Assembly: GCA_946414115.1 (NCBI GenBank)
Contig: CAMKNF010000010.1
Coordinates: forward strand, 1-25,205
Source of the DNA: an uncultured Ruminococcus sp.
GTDB lineage: Bacteria; Bacillota; Clostridia; Oscillospirales; Acutalibacteraceae
Length of the DNA: 25,205 nucleotides
Reading direction: 5' to 3'
Shown in pieces: positions 7,592 through 14,186 of the stretch. The notes under the pieces were generated by a model, which searched no databases, was not told the origin of the DNA, and saw only the letters and a program-made list of their open reading frames with translations. The position numbers and the translations under genes were made by a program. Position 1 is the stretch's first letter. The number at the start of each line of letters is the position of its first letter.

Positions 7592-8428
7592 TCAACTTAG
7601 AGTTATACCGATATAGGTATTTTCGGGAATTATTTCGTTATTTTCAAGGGACTTTATCATCCCGTATTTTTCGTTTATAGAATTTTTATATAACTTATCG
7701 TCAGGTTTACACGTAAATACAAAACGCTTTGCATTTGAGTTTTTTATAAGCATTTCTGCAAGTGTAAAAAAGCTGTCGTAGATTGAATAGAACACTTCAG
7801 CAGTGCCGTTTTCCTCCTCAACAAGAGCAAAGCATTTGTCAGATTTTACGGTTTTGCAATCGTAAAGCGAATAGTAATCCGATGCAAAGGAGATAAATTT
7901 ATTATTCTGAAAAAGAAAATTATCTTTAAAGCACATACTTTGCAGTTCTTCATAATTATATAAATTAACAGATGTCAGATTGCTTTGATTATTCTCTGCA
8001 AAACGAATCAGCTCTTCTCGTGTAAAAACTGTTTTTCGTGCTGTGCAAAGCGATTTGTAGCCAAAGCGTTCGTAATATCCGTAAAGCTTTTCGTTTGCGG
8101 GAAAAAGCAACGAATAAACATCACCGTTTTTGCTTGAATCCTTCAAAGCATATTCTATAAGCCTGCCCATTATTCCGAGGTTTCTGTACTCACTTGACGT
8201 TGCGGCAGAACAAAGGTAATGAGCCTTTTTGCCATTGAGCGTTGAATGTACAAGATACAGCATTGCAACAGGCTTATCCTCAATACTTGCGGTGTAAATT
8301 GAAGTAAAGTCAAGACAACGGTTAAAGAACAAATCAACCGCCTCGCTTTTTTCTTCAAAGCAGTCAAGCCAGAGCTTTTTTAAAAGCGGAATATACTCAA
8401 AATCATTTTTTTCAAAACTAAGCTTCAT
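7592..8428 (-). CDS. GNAT family N-acetyltransferase
   Basis: The 278-residue protein has an N-terminal GNAT domain. The acetyl-CoA-binding motif A is visible as SEYRNLGIMGRLIEYAL (79-95), following strand KAHYLCSAAT, and motif B includes LYGYYERFGYKSL. The remaining C-terminal half (about 140-278) is less recognisable and could be a second GNAT-like or sterol-carrier-like domain as in Eis-type proteins. The substrate is unknown. Its ATG lies inside the last codons of the DUF2156 gene (11 nt overlap) with only a weak GAAAG ribosome binding site, so translation is probably coupled to that gene. Confidence 0.82.
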   Translation of the reverse strand: MKLSFEKNDFEYIPLLKKLWLDCFEEKSEAVDLFFNRCLDFTSIYTASIEDKPVAMLYLVHSTLNGKKAHYLCSAATSSEYRNLGIMGRLIEYALKDSSKNGDVYSLLFPANEKLYGYYERFGYKSLCTARKTVFTREELIRFAENNQSNLTSVNLYNYEELQSMCFKDNFLFQNNKFISFASDYYSLYDCKTVKSDKCFALVEEENGTAEVFYSIYDSFFTLAEMLIKNSNAKRFVFTCKPDDKLYKNSINEKYGMIKSLENNEIIPENTYIGITLS

Positions 8429-9311
8429 CTTTCAGTCTTGCATTGTAGCGGTCAAGGATAATAACAGGATTGTAGGAAAGCTTTGACTTTCTCAAGCCTT
8501 CAAGTCCCATATCCTCTTCCCTGTTTATATACATATATTTTGTCAGAGTTTTTGCAAACTCGTTGTTTATCACCGAATAAACACCGTCATATTCACGCAG
8601 AGCCTTTTCAAAATTTATGTCGTAAACGTTCGAAGAAATCTCACTGCCGAGCGTCATTGCAACAGGCTTTTCGTCAACATAAAGCACTGCACCCTGCATA
8701 TTGAAATCTTCAAGATTTTCAAGACTTTCGCAAATTGCCTTTACCTCTTCGTTATCCTCGGATGGGATTCCGTTTTCGGCGTACCAGCCAAGCACAACCC
8801 TTAAAGCGTCGTACTTGTTGTCATCATCAATGGTTTCAAAACGTGTGTTATCGTATGTTTTGTAGAACCTTGAAATATGGTTTCGCTTTGCGTGAAATCT
8901 TTTGCCCCGGAGCGTTACAAGCTCTTCGGTAAGGTAGATATAATCCTGATTTTCGGGTGAACGCTCAAAGGTAAACTTTGACGGAAACATTGACTCAATC
9001 ATTGCTCTCTGTCCGTTTGTAAGCATTACAATAAACGGCTTTTTGCCTCTTTCAAGAGCGTCGGCAAAAATCTCCTCAAGAGCGCCCTTTATGTTTTTTC
9101 CTGTCGGCATACAGTAACCCCATAAACTGCCGTCATCCTTAAAATATGCCTTTATCAGCGTGTCGTCGTAAAGTGCAAAATTTATATTGTACTCGTTACG
9201 CCAAAGGTAGGCGTTGAGCAGATTAAGGTCACAGCCGAAAGCCGTTGAGTAATCGTAATATTTTTTATATTCTTCAATCTGTGATTTTTCAATCAGCGTA
9301 AAATTCAGCAT
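8418..9311 (-). CDS. DUF2156 protein (phosphatidylglycerol lysyltransferase C-terminal domain-like)
   Basis: The 297 residues match the DUF2156/COG4866 family, whose fold is a tandem GNAT shared with the aminoacyl-transferase domain of MprF and with FemX. The characteristic segment LRGKRFHAKRNHISRFYKTY lies at about 133-152. Later blocks (GAVLYVDEKPVAMTLGSEI, then YSVINNEFAKTL) are the second GNAT half, and the C-terminal INREEDMGLEGLRKSKLSY is the family ending. There are no membrane helices, unlike MprF, so it is a soluble stand-alone domain. A role in aminoacyl transfer to lipid or cell wall is possible but unproven for the soluble members. It overlaps tmk by 7 nt and the GNAT gene by 11 nt, so it is in the middle of the operon. 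Confidence 0.85.
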   Translation of the reverse strand: MLNFTLIEKSQIEEYKKYYDYSTAFGCDLNLLNAYLWRNEYNINFALYDDTLIKAYFKDDGSLWGYCMPTGKNIKGALEEIFADALERGKKPFIVMLTNGQRAMIESMFPSKFTFERSPENQDYIYLTEELVTLRGKRFHAKRNHISRFYKTYDNTRFETIDDDNKYDALRVVLGWYAENGIPSEDNEEVKAICESLENLEDFNMQGAVLYVDEKPVAMTLGSEISSNVYDINFEKALREYDGVYSVINNEFAKTLTKYMYINREEDMGLEGLRKSKLSYNPVIILDRYNARLKDEA

Positions 9312-9973
9312 AAAATATCTGATACCGCCTTGTCGATTTCTTCCGAAATTTTTTCAATGCTTTTAATTTCACCGTTTTCACAACAGTTAATTATTCTCCA
9401 CGAGCATTTTTCAGCCGCATAGAGCGCACTTCTTCTGCACTCAAGCAGATATTTGAGATTTTTTTCGTGTATATCCTTTTTCGAGATGTCGCCGCCGTAG
9501 CGTTTTTCCATAAGCTTCTGCGAAACCTGCGGCTCAACGTCAAGGTAAATTACAACATCGGGTTTGGGAATTCCGAGCTTTTCATATTCAAAATCGCTCT
9601 GCCACCCGATAAAGGCGTCACGCTCGCTGTCATCAAGCTTTGACATCTGATAGATAATATTTGAAGTTGCGTATCTGTCACTTAAAATACAACAGCCTTG
9701 CTCGTAATCCTTTTTCCAGTGCTGTAAGTAGCTTGCCGCCCTGTCAACAGCGTAGAAAGCTGATGCAGTGTAGGCGTTTACGTCCTCGGGCTTATCGCCG
9801 AAATCACCGCCGAGATACATTTTCACAAGAGCGGAGCTTGGACTTGCGTAATCGGGAAATTCAAGCTTTCTTACGTTCAAGCCTTGCTTTTTTAGCTTTT
9901 CTGCAAGAATTTCGGTCTGGGTAGCCTTTCCGCTGCCGTCAAGACCTTCAATTACAATTATTTTGCTTTTCAT
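9305..9973 (-). CDS. tmk: thymidylate kinase
   Basis: This kinase phosphorylates dTMP to dTDP with ATP. From the ATG at 9973 the protein has 222 residues, a normal length. The P-loop is GLDGSGKAT (10-18), the DRY motif that contacts dTMP is at 99-101 followed by ATSNIIYQ, and DRAAS (78-82) is also typical. The lid segment holds EKRYGGDISKKD. The reading frame stays open for 81 codons upstream, but that part lies over the thyX coding region in another frame and has no ribosome binding site; AGGTG sits 5 nt before the chosen ATG. It starts 13 nt after the thyX stop. Having the enzyme that makes dTMP and the one that phosphorylates it side by side supports one dTTP supply unit. Confidence 0.96.
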   Translation of the reverse strand: MKSKIIVIEGLDGSGKATQTEILAEKLKKQGLNVRKLEFPDYASPSSALVKMYLGGDFGDKPEDVNAYTASAFYAVDRAASYLQHWKKDYEQGCCILSDRYATSNIIYQMSKLDDSERDAFIGWQSDFEYEKLGIPKPDVVIYLDVEPQVSQKLMEKRYGGDISKKDIHEKNLKYLLECRRSALYAAEKCSWRIINCCENGEIKSIEKISEEIDKAVSDILC

Positions 9974-9986
9974 ATTAACACCTGTA

Positions 9987-10796
9987 TCATTTACCGTATT
10001 TTTGGCGCATTTTCTTTTGCTTTCCGCAGCACATATTTCCCTCGGGACAGGGTCCGAAAAGGCAAGAAGGTCCGCAGTTTTTGAACAGATTTGGCGCAAC
10101 CTCAAGGCACTGCAGCAGCATCTGCTCTGCAACCTCACGAATTTCCCACTGTGCACGGTTACAACAGCGGTGAGCAAAAAAGTTTTGCAGACTGCGTGCG
10201 TTGAATGAGCAGACAATTTTAGTAGTGGAAGCGTTCGGCAGAATAAAACGAGCGTCCTCGTTAGCCTTTTTTATGAAAGCGGAGCATTGCTTTTTGTTTT
10301 CCTGTCCGAATTTTTCAATAATCTCTTCATCACTGCCACTTATATCATTTCCGTTTTCACTGCAATAATCCTTGATATATCTTGCGGCAAGCGCATCTCT
10401 GATTTCCTTGTAAGCGTCAGCCTGAAGTGAAATCACCTTATTATATGCGTTCAAGGCTTTTTCGTTTTTTGCAATCTCAGGCGGAGTTACAAATTCAAAC
10501 TTCGTTCCGTCAACGTAACGCTGTGACTGCTGACTGTAGGATGCGATTCTGTGGCGCACAAGCTGATGAGAGCAGGCTCTTGAAATCCCCTCGATACCGA
10601 AAGTGAATACTGCGTGCTCTGTTGGACTTGCATGTCCGAGATCAGAAAGCATATTGATAAACGAAGCTGTTTTTTCCTCGGTAAGTCCTTCTCTTATATC
10701 TTCAATTCCCGACGGCGAATAACAGAGCTTTGCCGCCATTGCAACGGTTTGCTCTGGATTCGGCGTATGCGTCAGAAGTGTAACCTTAATAGCCAT
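9987..10796 (-). CDS. thyX: flavin-dependent thymidylate synthase
   Basis: ThyX makes dTMP from dUMP using methylene-THF, NAD(P)H and FAD, and releases THF rather than DHF. From the ATG at 10796 it has 269 residues. The signature RHRX7S is at 81-91 (RHRIASYSQQS), followed by QRY. The C-terminal tail is cysteine-rich (CGPSCLFGPC and CC close behind), an extension seen in many clostridial ThyX and possibly metal binding. Two in-frame ATGs upstream (10826, 10816) have no ribosome binding site, whereas AGAGGA lies 5 nt before 10796, so the shorter start is chosen. It is the first gene of the run and is preceded by a good promoter. Confidence 0.96.
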   Translation of the reverse strand: MAIKVTLLTHTPNPEQTVAMAAKLCYSPSGIEDIREGLTEEKTASFINMLSDLGHASPTEHAVFTFGIEGISRACSHQLVRHRIASYSQQSQRYVDGTKFEFVTPPEIAKNEKALNAYNKVISLQADAYKEIRDALAARYIKDYCSENGNDISGSDEEIIEKFGQENKKQCSAFIKKANEDARFILPNASTTKIVCSFNARSLQNFFAHRCCNRAQWEIREVAEQMLLQCLEVAPNLFKNCGPSCLFGPCPEGNMCCGKQKKMRQKYGK

Positions 10797-10846
10797 TTTA
10801 GTCCTCTTTTCAAACATAACAAACATATTTCTGCATAATTATAATT

Positions 10847-10875
10847 ATTATATCATTTTATGCTATGCTTTTCAA
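10847..10875 (-). promoter_or_regulatory. promoter of the thyX-tmk operon
   Basis: On the minus strand TTGAAA (10870-10875), 17 nt, then TATAAT (10847-10852), about 50 nt before the thyX ATG. It probably drives the whole run down to the U32-family gene, since no gap along it is large enough for another obvious promoter. Confidence 0.75.
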
Positions 10876-10927
10876 TATTTATTTTTGGGATTTTCAAATC
10901 CTCAGTCCACCTCTTTATAAATATGAA

Positions 10928-10956
10928 TTGTAAAATTACTTAAGATGTGGTAAAAT
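10928..10956 (+). promoter_or_regulatory. promoter of the CLC transporter gene
   Basis: TTGTAA (10928-10933), 17 nt, TAAAAT (10951-10956). Transcription would start near 10963, leaving a leader of only about 16 nt that already contains the ribosome binding site. That leaves no room for a riboswitch between this promoter and the gene. Confidence 0.6.
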
Positions 10957-10978
10957 AACGATAAAAGAGGCGGTACAT

Positions 10979-12250
10979 TTGAACAACATAAAAAAACTTT
11001 TTATACATAAAGTAACTTCTGCGTGGCAATATGTAAAGACATTTATCAAATGGCTTTTAATTGCGTCCGCAACAGGACTTGTCGGCGGTGCGATTGGCTC
11101 GCTTTTCAGCATTTGTATTAAATATGCAAACAGTTTTGAAAGCAGTCTGTGGTATCTGATTTTTCTGTTGCCATTGGGCGGTGTATTGATTGTTTTTCTG
11201 TACAAGCTGTGCAGAATAGAAAACGACCCGGGCACAAACTGCGTTCTGGAGTCTATCAGAAACAAAAGTCACGTTCCGTTTGTAATTGCTCCGCTGATAT
11301 TTGTAAGCACGATTATCACTCACCTTTTCGGCGGTTCGGCAGGCAGAGAGGGCGCCGCACTCCAGCTTGGCGGAAGTCTGGGAACTATTGTCGGCAGAAT
11401 TTTACACCTTGAAGAAAGCGACATTCACGTTGCGGTTATGTGCGGAATGAGCGGACTTTTCTCCTCGCTTTTCTGCACTCCTATCACCGCCGCATTCTTT
11501 GCGCTTGAAGTAATCAGCGTGGGCGTTGCGTACTACTCTGCGCTTGTTCCCTGTTTTACCTCGGCGGTGATTGCGTACTTTGTTTCAATACACCTCGGGG
11601 TTACTCCTCTGCACTTTGACATAATTAAAGCCATTCCGACGCTTGACTTTATTTCACTTATTCAGGTTATCGGACTTGCCGCCGCTTGTGCTGTTGTAAG
11701 TATCATTTTCTGCGTTGCAATGCGAAAAACACAGAAGTGGGCAAAAAAGCTGATAAAAAACGAATATCTGCGAATTATCACAGGCGGCGTGATTATTATT
11801 GCACTGACCTTTGCTGTCGGCTGTCGTGATTACAACGGCGCAGGATCGGGGATAATTGCAAGCGCAATCAGCGGAAATGCAAAACCCGAGGCGTTTATAC
11901 TTAAAATAATTTTCACCGCCGTCACAATCGGGTGCGGATACAAGGGTGGCGAAATTGTGCCGACGCTGTTTATCGGTTCAACTTTCGGCTGTGTTTTCGG
12001 AAATCTTTTAGGACTCGACCCGTCGTTCGGTGCGGCTATAGGATTGATTTGCCTGTTCTGCGGTGTTATCAACTGTCCTATTGCCTCCATTCTTTTGAGC
12101 GTTGAGGTTTTCGGTGCACAGGGACTTATCTTCTTCGGAATTGCAAGCGCAGTCAGCTATATGCTGAGCGGATATTACGGACTGTACAGCAGTCAGAAAA
12201 TTCTTTATTCGAAATTAAAAGCAGAGTATATTAACATAAACGCAAAATAA
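10979..12250 (+). CDS. CLC family anion transporter, CLC-F-like
   Basis: A polytopic inner-membrane protein of 423 residues, close to the length of bacterial CLC antiporters lacking CBS domains. The gating-glutamate motif is GGSAGREGAALQLGG (118-132, E124). Helix-start motifs differ from chloride-type CLCs: PGTN (84-87) stands where GSGIP would be, and GYKGGEIVP (320-328, E325) stands where GxFxP would be. From memory, both forms are nearer to CLC-F fluoride/proton antiporters, which carry GREG after GGSA and a KGGEVTP motif; here the Thr of that motif is Val. The start is TTG, with AGAGG about 8 nt upstream; no in-frame ATG precedes it. The transported ion is not certain. Downstream is the hairpin-rich gap and a terminator. 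Confidence 0.85.
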   Translation: MNNIKKLFIHKVTSAWQYVKTFIKWLLIASATGLVGGAIGSLFSICIKYANSFESSLWYLIFLLPLGGVLIVFLYKLCRIENDPGTNCVLESIRNKSHVPFVIAPLIFVSTIITHLFGGSAGREGAALQLGGSLGTIVGRILHLEESDIHVAVMCGMSGLFSSLFCTPITAAFFALEVISVGVAYYSALVPCFTSAVIAYFVSIHLGVTPLHFDIIKAIPTLDFISLIQVIGLAAACAVVSIIFCVAMRKTQKWAKKLIKNEYLRIITGGVIIIALTFAVGCRDYNGAGSGIIASAISGNAKPEAFILKIIFTAVTIGCGYKGGEIVPTLFIGSTFGCVFGNLLGLDPSFGAAIGLICLFCGVINCPIASILLSVEVFGAQGLIFFGIASAVSYMLSGYYGLYSSQKILYSKLKAEYININAK

Positions 12251-12292
12251 ACGATAAACTATAATTTAGCGTTGGAATTACAGCAACGTTGT

Positions 12293-12322
12293 CGTAGGGA
12301 CACGGCGAGCCGTGTCCCTACG
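12293..12322. repeat. perfect 13 bp inverted repeat with 4 nt loop
   Basis: CGTAGGGACACGG (12293-12305), loop CGAG, CCGTGTCCCTACG (12310-12322). No T-run follows in either direction, so it is unlikely to be a normal terminator. Palindromes of this GTAGGGACACGG type are, from memory, dispersed in some bacterial genomes; this copy number cannot be tested in the window. Confidence 0.95.
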
Positions 12323-12355
12323 TCTGTAAAATAAACGTTTCCTATATATCCGTAG

Positions 12356-12377
12356 GGGACGGCATCCTTGACGTCCC
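12356..12377. repeat. imperfect inverted repeat GGGACG/CGTCCC
   Basis: GGGACG (12356-12361) and CGTCCC (12372-12377) flank ten bases. The left flank CGTAGGGGACGG resembles the left arm of the perfect repeat at 12293 (CGTAGGGACACGG), so the two could be diverged copies of one element family. Confidence 0.6.
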
Positions 12378-12446
12378 GATACGTTACCGATATATCAATT
12401 TAATGGTCGGGCATCCGTTTTTTCATAACAATCCGACTTTTCCTCT

Positions 12447-12497
12447 CGATTTGCCAGCGGTGGCACACCGCCGATTTGCCTGCGGCGGCTTCGCCGC
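12447..12497. repeat. two tandem hairpin units (25 and 26 bp)
   Basis: Each unit starts with CGATTTGCC (12447-12455 and 12472-12480) and then forms a hairpin. Unit 1 is GCGGTG-GCA-CACCGC (12457-12471) and unit 2 is GCGGCG-GCTT-CGCCGC (12482-12497). The one stem difference is compensatory: a T-A pair in unit 1 is a C-G pair in unit 2. Pairing has therefore been kept while sequence changed. Confidence 0.85.
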
Positions 12498-12542
12498 TAA
12501 ATTCTCGTTTATCTTTCGAACCTAATTAATTATAGCAATATT

Positions 12543-12589
12543 AAAAAAGGTCGGAACAACGTTAAAAATTCGCTGTTCTGACCTTTTTT
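12543..12589. terminator. bidirectional rho-independent terminator
   Basis: AAAAAAGGTCGGAACA (12543-12558) pairs with TGTTCTGACCTTTTTT (12574-12589), 16 bp with one G-U wobble and a 15-base loop. It has a T-run on both strands and sits between two convergent genes, so it can stop the CLC transcript and the PAP2 operon transcript. Confidence 0.93.
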
Positions 12590-12598
12590 AACTTCAAA

Positions 12599-13270
12599 TT
12601 AAATTTTTTTCGCAATCTCACCCAAACGCTTGTATATGCTGTTTTCGGGAACATAACCCCTTACAAACGAAAGCGGATAAACGTTTGTGTTTCTGCCGAT
12701 AACCGAGCCCGGATTCAGAACGCTGTTGCAACCCACCTCAACGTGGTCGCCAAGCATTGCACCGAACTTTTTAACGCCTGTTTCAACCTTATCATCGTCA
12801 CAAAGCACCGTTACAAGGCTCTTGTCGCTCTTGAGATTAGAGGTAATAGTACCTGCGCCGGTATGCGCCTTATAACCGAGAATACTGTCGCCGATATAGT
12901 TGTAATGAGGGACCTGTACTCCGTCAAAGAGGATTGAATTTTTAAGCTCCGTTGAGTTGCCCACAACTGCGCCCTTGCCGACAATTGCACTTCCTCTGAT
13001 AAAAGCGCAGTGGCGCACCTCTGCGTCCTCGCAGATGATGAGCGGACCGCCGAGATATGCCGAAGGAAAAACGGTTGCGCTCTTTGCAACCCAGATGTTT
13101 TCTCCCCTCTGCTCGTAGATTTCGGGGTCAAGCGTTTTGCCAAGCTCAATAATGAAATCTTTGATTTTCGGCAAAGCTTCCCAAGGATAATCAACGCTTT
13201 CAAGAAGTGGCTTGGCTATTGTTTTGCTGTAATCAAAAAGATTACCAGCAAGCAGATTTTCATTGCACAT
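12599..13270 (-). CDS. left-handed beta-helix (hexapeptide repeat) protein, GlmU C-terminal-like
   Basis: The 223 residues form a short helical start (1-45), then hexapeptide-repeat strands of the type seen in sugar-nucleotide acyltransferases: IWVAKSATVFPSAYLGGPLI, VRHCAFIRGSAIVGKGAVVG, then NYIGDSILGYKAHTGAGTIT and MLGDHVEVGCNSVLNPGSVI. The HTGAGTITSN stretch resembles the acetyl-CoA/acceptor region of the GlmU C-terminal domain and related proteins. There is no N-terminal nucleotidyltransferase domain, so it cannot by itself make UDP-GlcNAc. Annotated relatives are often called 'UDP-N-acetylglucosamine pyrophosphorylase', which this domain layout does not support. The ATG has GGGAG upstream. 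It is the last gene of the PAP2 unit, and the gap to the previous gene is 39 nt. An acetyl- or acyltransferase role on a sugar is the most likely but untested reading. Confidence 0.78.
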   Translation of the reverse strand: MCNENLLAGNLFDYSKTIAKPLLESVDYPWEALPKIKDFIIELGKTLDPEIYEQRGENIWVAKSATVFPSAYLGGPLIICEDAEVRHCAFIRGSAIVGKGAVVGNSTELKNSILFDGVQVPHYNYIGDSILGYKAHTGAGTITSNLKSDKSLVTVLCDDDKVETGVKKFGAMLGDHVEVGCNSVLNPGSVIGRNTNVYPLSFVRGYVPENSIYKRLGEIAKKI

Positions 13271-13309
13271 TTTCGTATACTTCTCCCATTAAAATTTTAA
13301 ATATATGTT

Positions 13310-13534
13310 TTAAACCTCAACAAAGAACAGCCAATAGCCGTTTGCGTCCTTGCCTGCAACAAACTCCACGCCACAGCTTTCATATTTTGAAAACACATAT
13401 GTTCTGCCGTTTTGCGGATTTGTAACAGAGGCACAACCGCCTGCGTGCTTCCACTTTTCGGAAAACACGTTGAAACCTTTTATCAGAAAGCTGTCCTTTG
13501 AGGTTTTGCCGACAAATCTATAATTTTTCTGCAT
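13310..13534 (-). CDS. small protein of unknown function (74 residues)
   Basis: I do not recognise this protein. It is 74 residues long from the ATG at 13534, which lies 9 nt from AGAAGG; a TTG at 13543 and an ATG at 13540 are in frame but closer to that site than usual. The sequence is soluble and rich in aromatic residues (YRFVGK, GFNVFSEKWKHAGG, NGYWLFFVEV), with two cysteines (CASV, SCGVEF), and no signal peptide or membrane helix. It overlaps the 3' end of the PAP2 gene by 17 nt and the product reads as a single small beta-rich domain. Overlap with a real gene plus a spaced ribosome binding site make it likely to be translated. Confidence 0.65.
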   Translation of the reverse strand: MQKNYRFVGKTSKDSFLIKGFNVFSEKWKHAGGCASVTNPQNGRTYVFSKYESCGVEFVAGKDANGYWLFFVEV

Positions 13535-14114
13535 TATCATCAACCTTCTTGTATTTTAAGTCGCCCGACAGCTTTTTGTCAAACCCTGCTTTTCTGAAAA
13601 TCACTACGATAACTACTGCACAAAGCACACCGAGTAAAATTCCGCAGAGCACGTCGGACGGAAAGTGAACATAGTTGTAAAGCCTTGAAAATGCAATCAG
13701 AACGGCAATCGCAAGGGCAGGAATGCCAAACCTCTTATCACGCATCAAAAGCACCGTTGCCGCCGCAAACGACGAACAGCTGTGTCCCGACGGAAAGCTG
13801 TAACCGCTCGGTGCATTGATAAACGGCACAACGGACGGATTTACAACGAATGGCCTGTCACGTGCGACAAGGTGCTTTAACCCTATTTCACCGATTAAAA
13901 AGCCGACTGTGACTGCGCACAAAACCATAACGCCGGTTGCCCTTGTTTTGCGAAAGCACATCATAATTACCGACGCAATTATCCATATGCCGCCTGCTTC
14001 GCCGATATAACTGAAAAAAGCCAGCACATAATCAAGGAAAACACATTTAAAAGTATTCTGAATAAAATCAAGAATCGAAAAATCCATTGACTGAATTATC
14101 TCAAATAATCCCAT
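13518..14114 (-). CDS. PAP2 family membrane phosphatase
   Basis: A 198-residue membrane protein with the three PAP2 phosphatase motifs: C1 KHLVARDRP (80-88), C2 FPSGH (107-111) and C3 SRLYNYVHFPSD (143-154), where H111 and H150 would act in catalysis. Hydrophobic segments lie at about 25-55, 60-78, 113-125, 130-143 and 155-172. Family members dephosphorylate phosphatidate, PG-phosphate or undecaprenyl diphosphate (BcrC type) at the outer face of the membrane. The substrate is not decided by the motifs; a BcrC-like role would fit a cell-envelope unit with the hexapeptide protein. The start is ATG at 14114 after AGAAGGG; a promoter lies about 20 nt upstream. Confidence 0.92.
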   Translation of the reverse strand: MGLFEIIQSMDFSILDFIQNTFKCVFLDYVLAFFSYIGEAGGIWIIASVIMMCFRKTRATGVMVLCAVTVGFLIGEIGLKHLVARDRPFVVNPSVVPFINAPSGYSFPSGHSCSSFAAATVLLMRDKRFGIPALAIAVLIAFSRLYNYVHFPSDVLCGILLGVLCAVVIVVIFRKAGFDKKLSGDLKYKKVDDNAEKL

Positions 14115-14129
14115 CTATAACCCTTCTTT

Positions 14130-14158
14130 ATTATACCAAACAATTTTAACATTTTCAA
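14130..14158 (-). promoter_or_regulatory. promoter of the PAP2 unit
   Basis: On the minus strand TTGAAA (14153-14158), 17 nt, then TATAAT (14130-14135), in the 72 bp gap after hflX. It separates the three-gene PAP2 unit from the hflX unit. I see no clear terminator for hflX in the gap. Confidence 0.75.
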
Positions 14159-14186
14159 CACAATTATTAACATTGATATGATTTTT

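Larger units (their letters stand above)
12251..12542. other. hairpin-rich intergenic region, no gene
   Basis: About 290 bp between the CLC gene and the terminator. It has no ORF with a ribosome binding site. It holds an 8 bp palindrome CAACGTTG (12284-12291), a 13 bp perfect inverted repeat, a GGGACG/CGTCCC inverted repeat and a tandem pair of small hairpins, each listed separately. The GC-rich hairpins contrast with the AT-rich gaps elsewhere in the window, which suggests dispersed palindromic repeat elements or the remains of a small non-coding mobile element. Confidence 0.7.

Noticed and set aside
9974..10216. Longer tmk reading frame starting at 10216
   Set aside because: The extra 81 codons overlap thyX in another frame, have no ribosome binding site and do not resemble thymidylate kinases; the P-loop should lie within the first 20 residues.
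10797..10826. Upstream ATG starts of thyX (10816, 10826)
   Set aside because: Neither has a ribosome binding site, whereas AGAGGA is well placed for 10796 and MAIKV fits the family start.
12251..12542. CRISPR array or tRNA in the hairpin-rich gap
   Set aside because: Only two similar units occur, without regular spacers, and no cloverleaf or CCA-ending tRNA can be folded.
12811..13203. 130-codon minus-strand ORF inside the hexapeptide protein gene
   Set aside because: It is an alternative frame of a gene with clear hexapeptide repeats; Ser/Arg/Leu-rich composition is typical of shadow frames.
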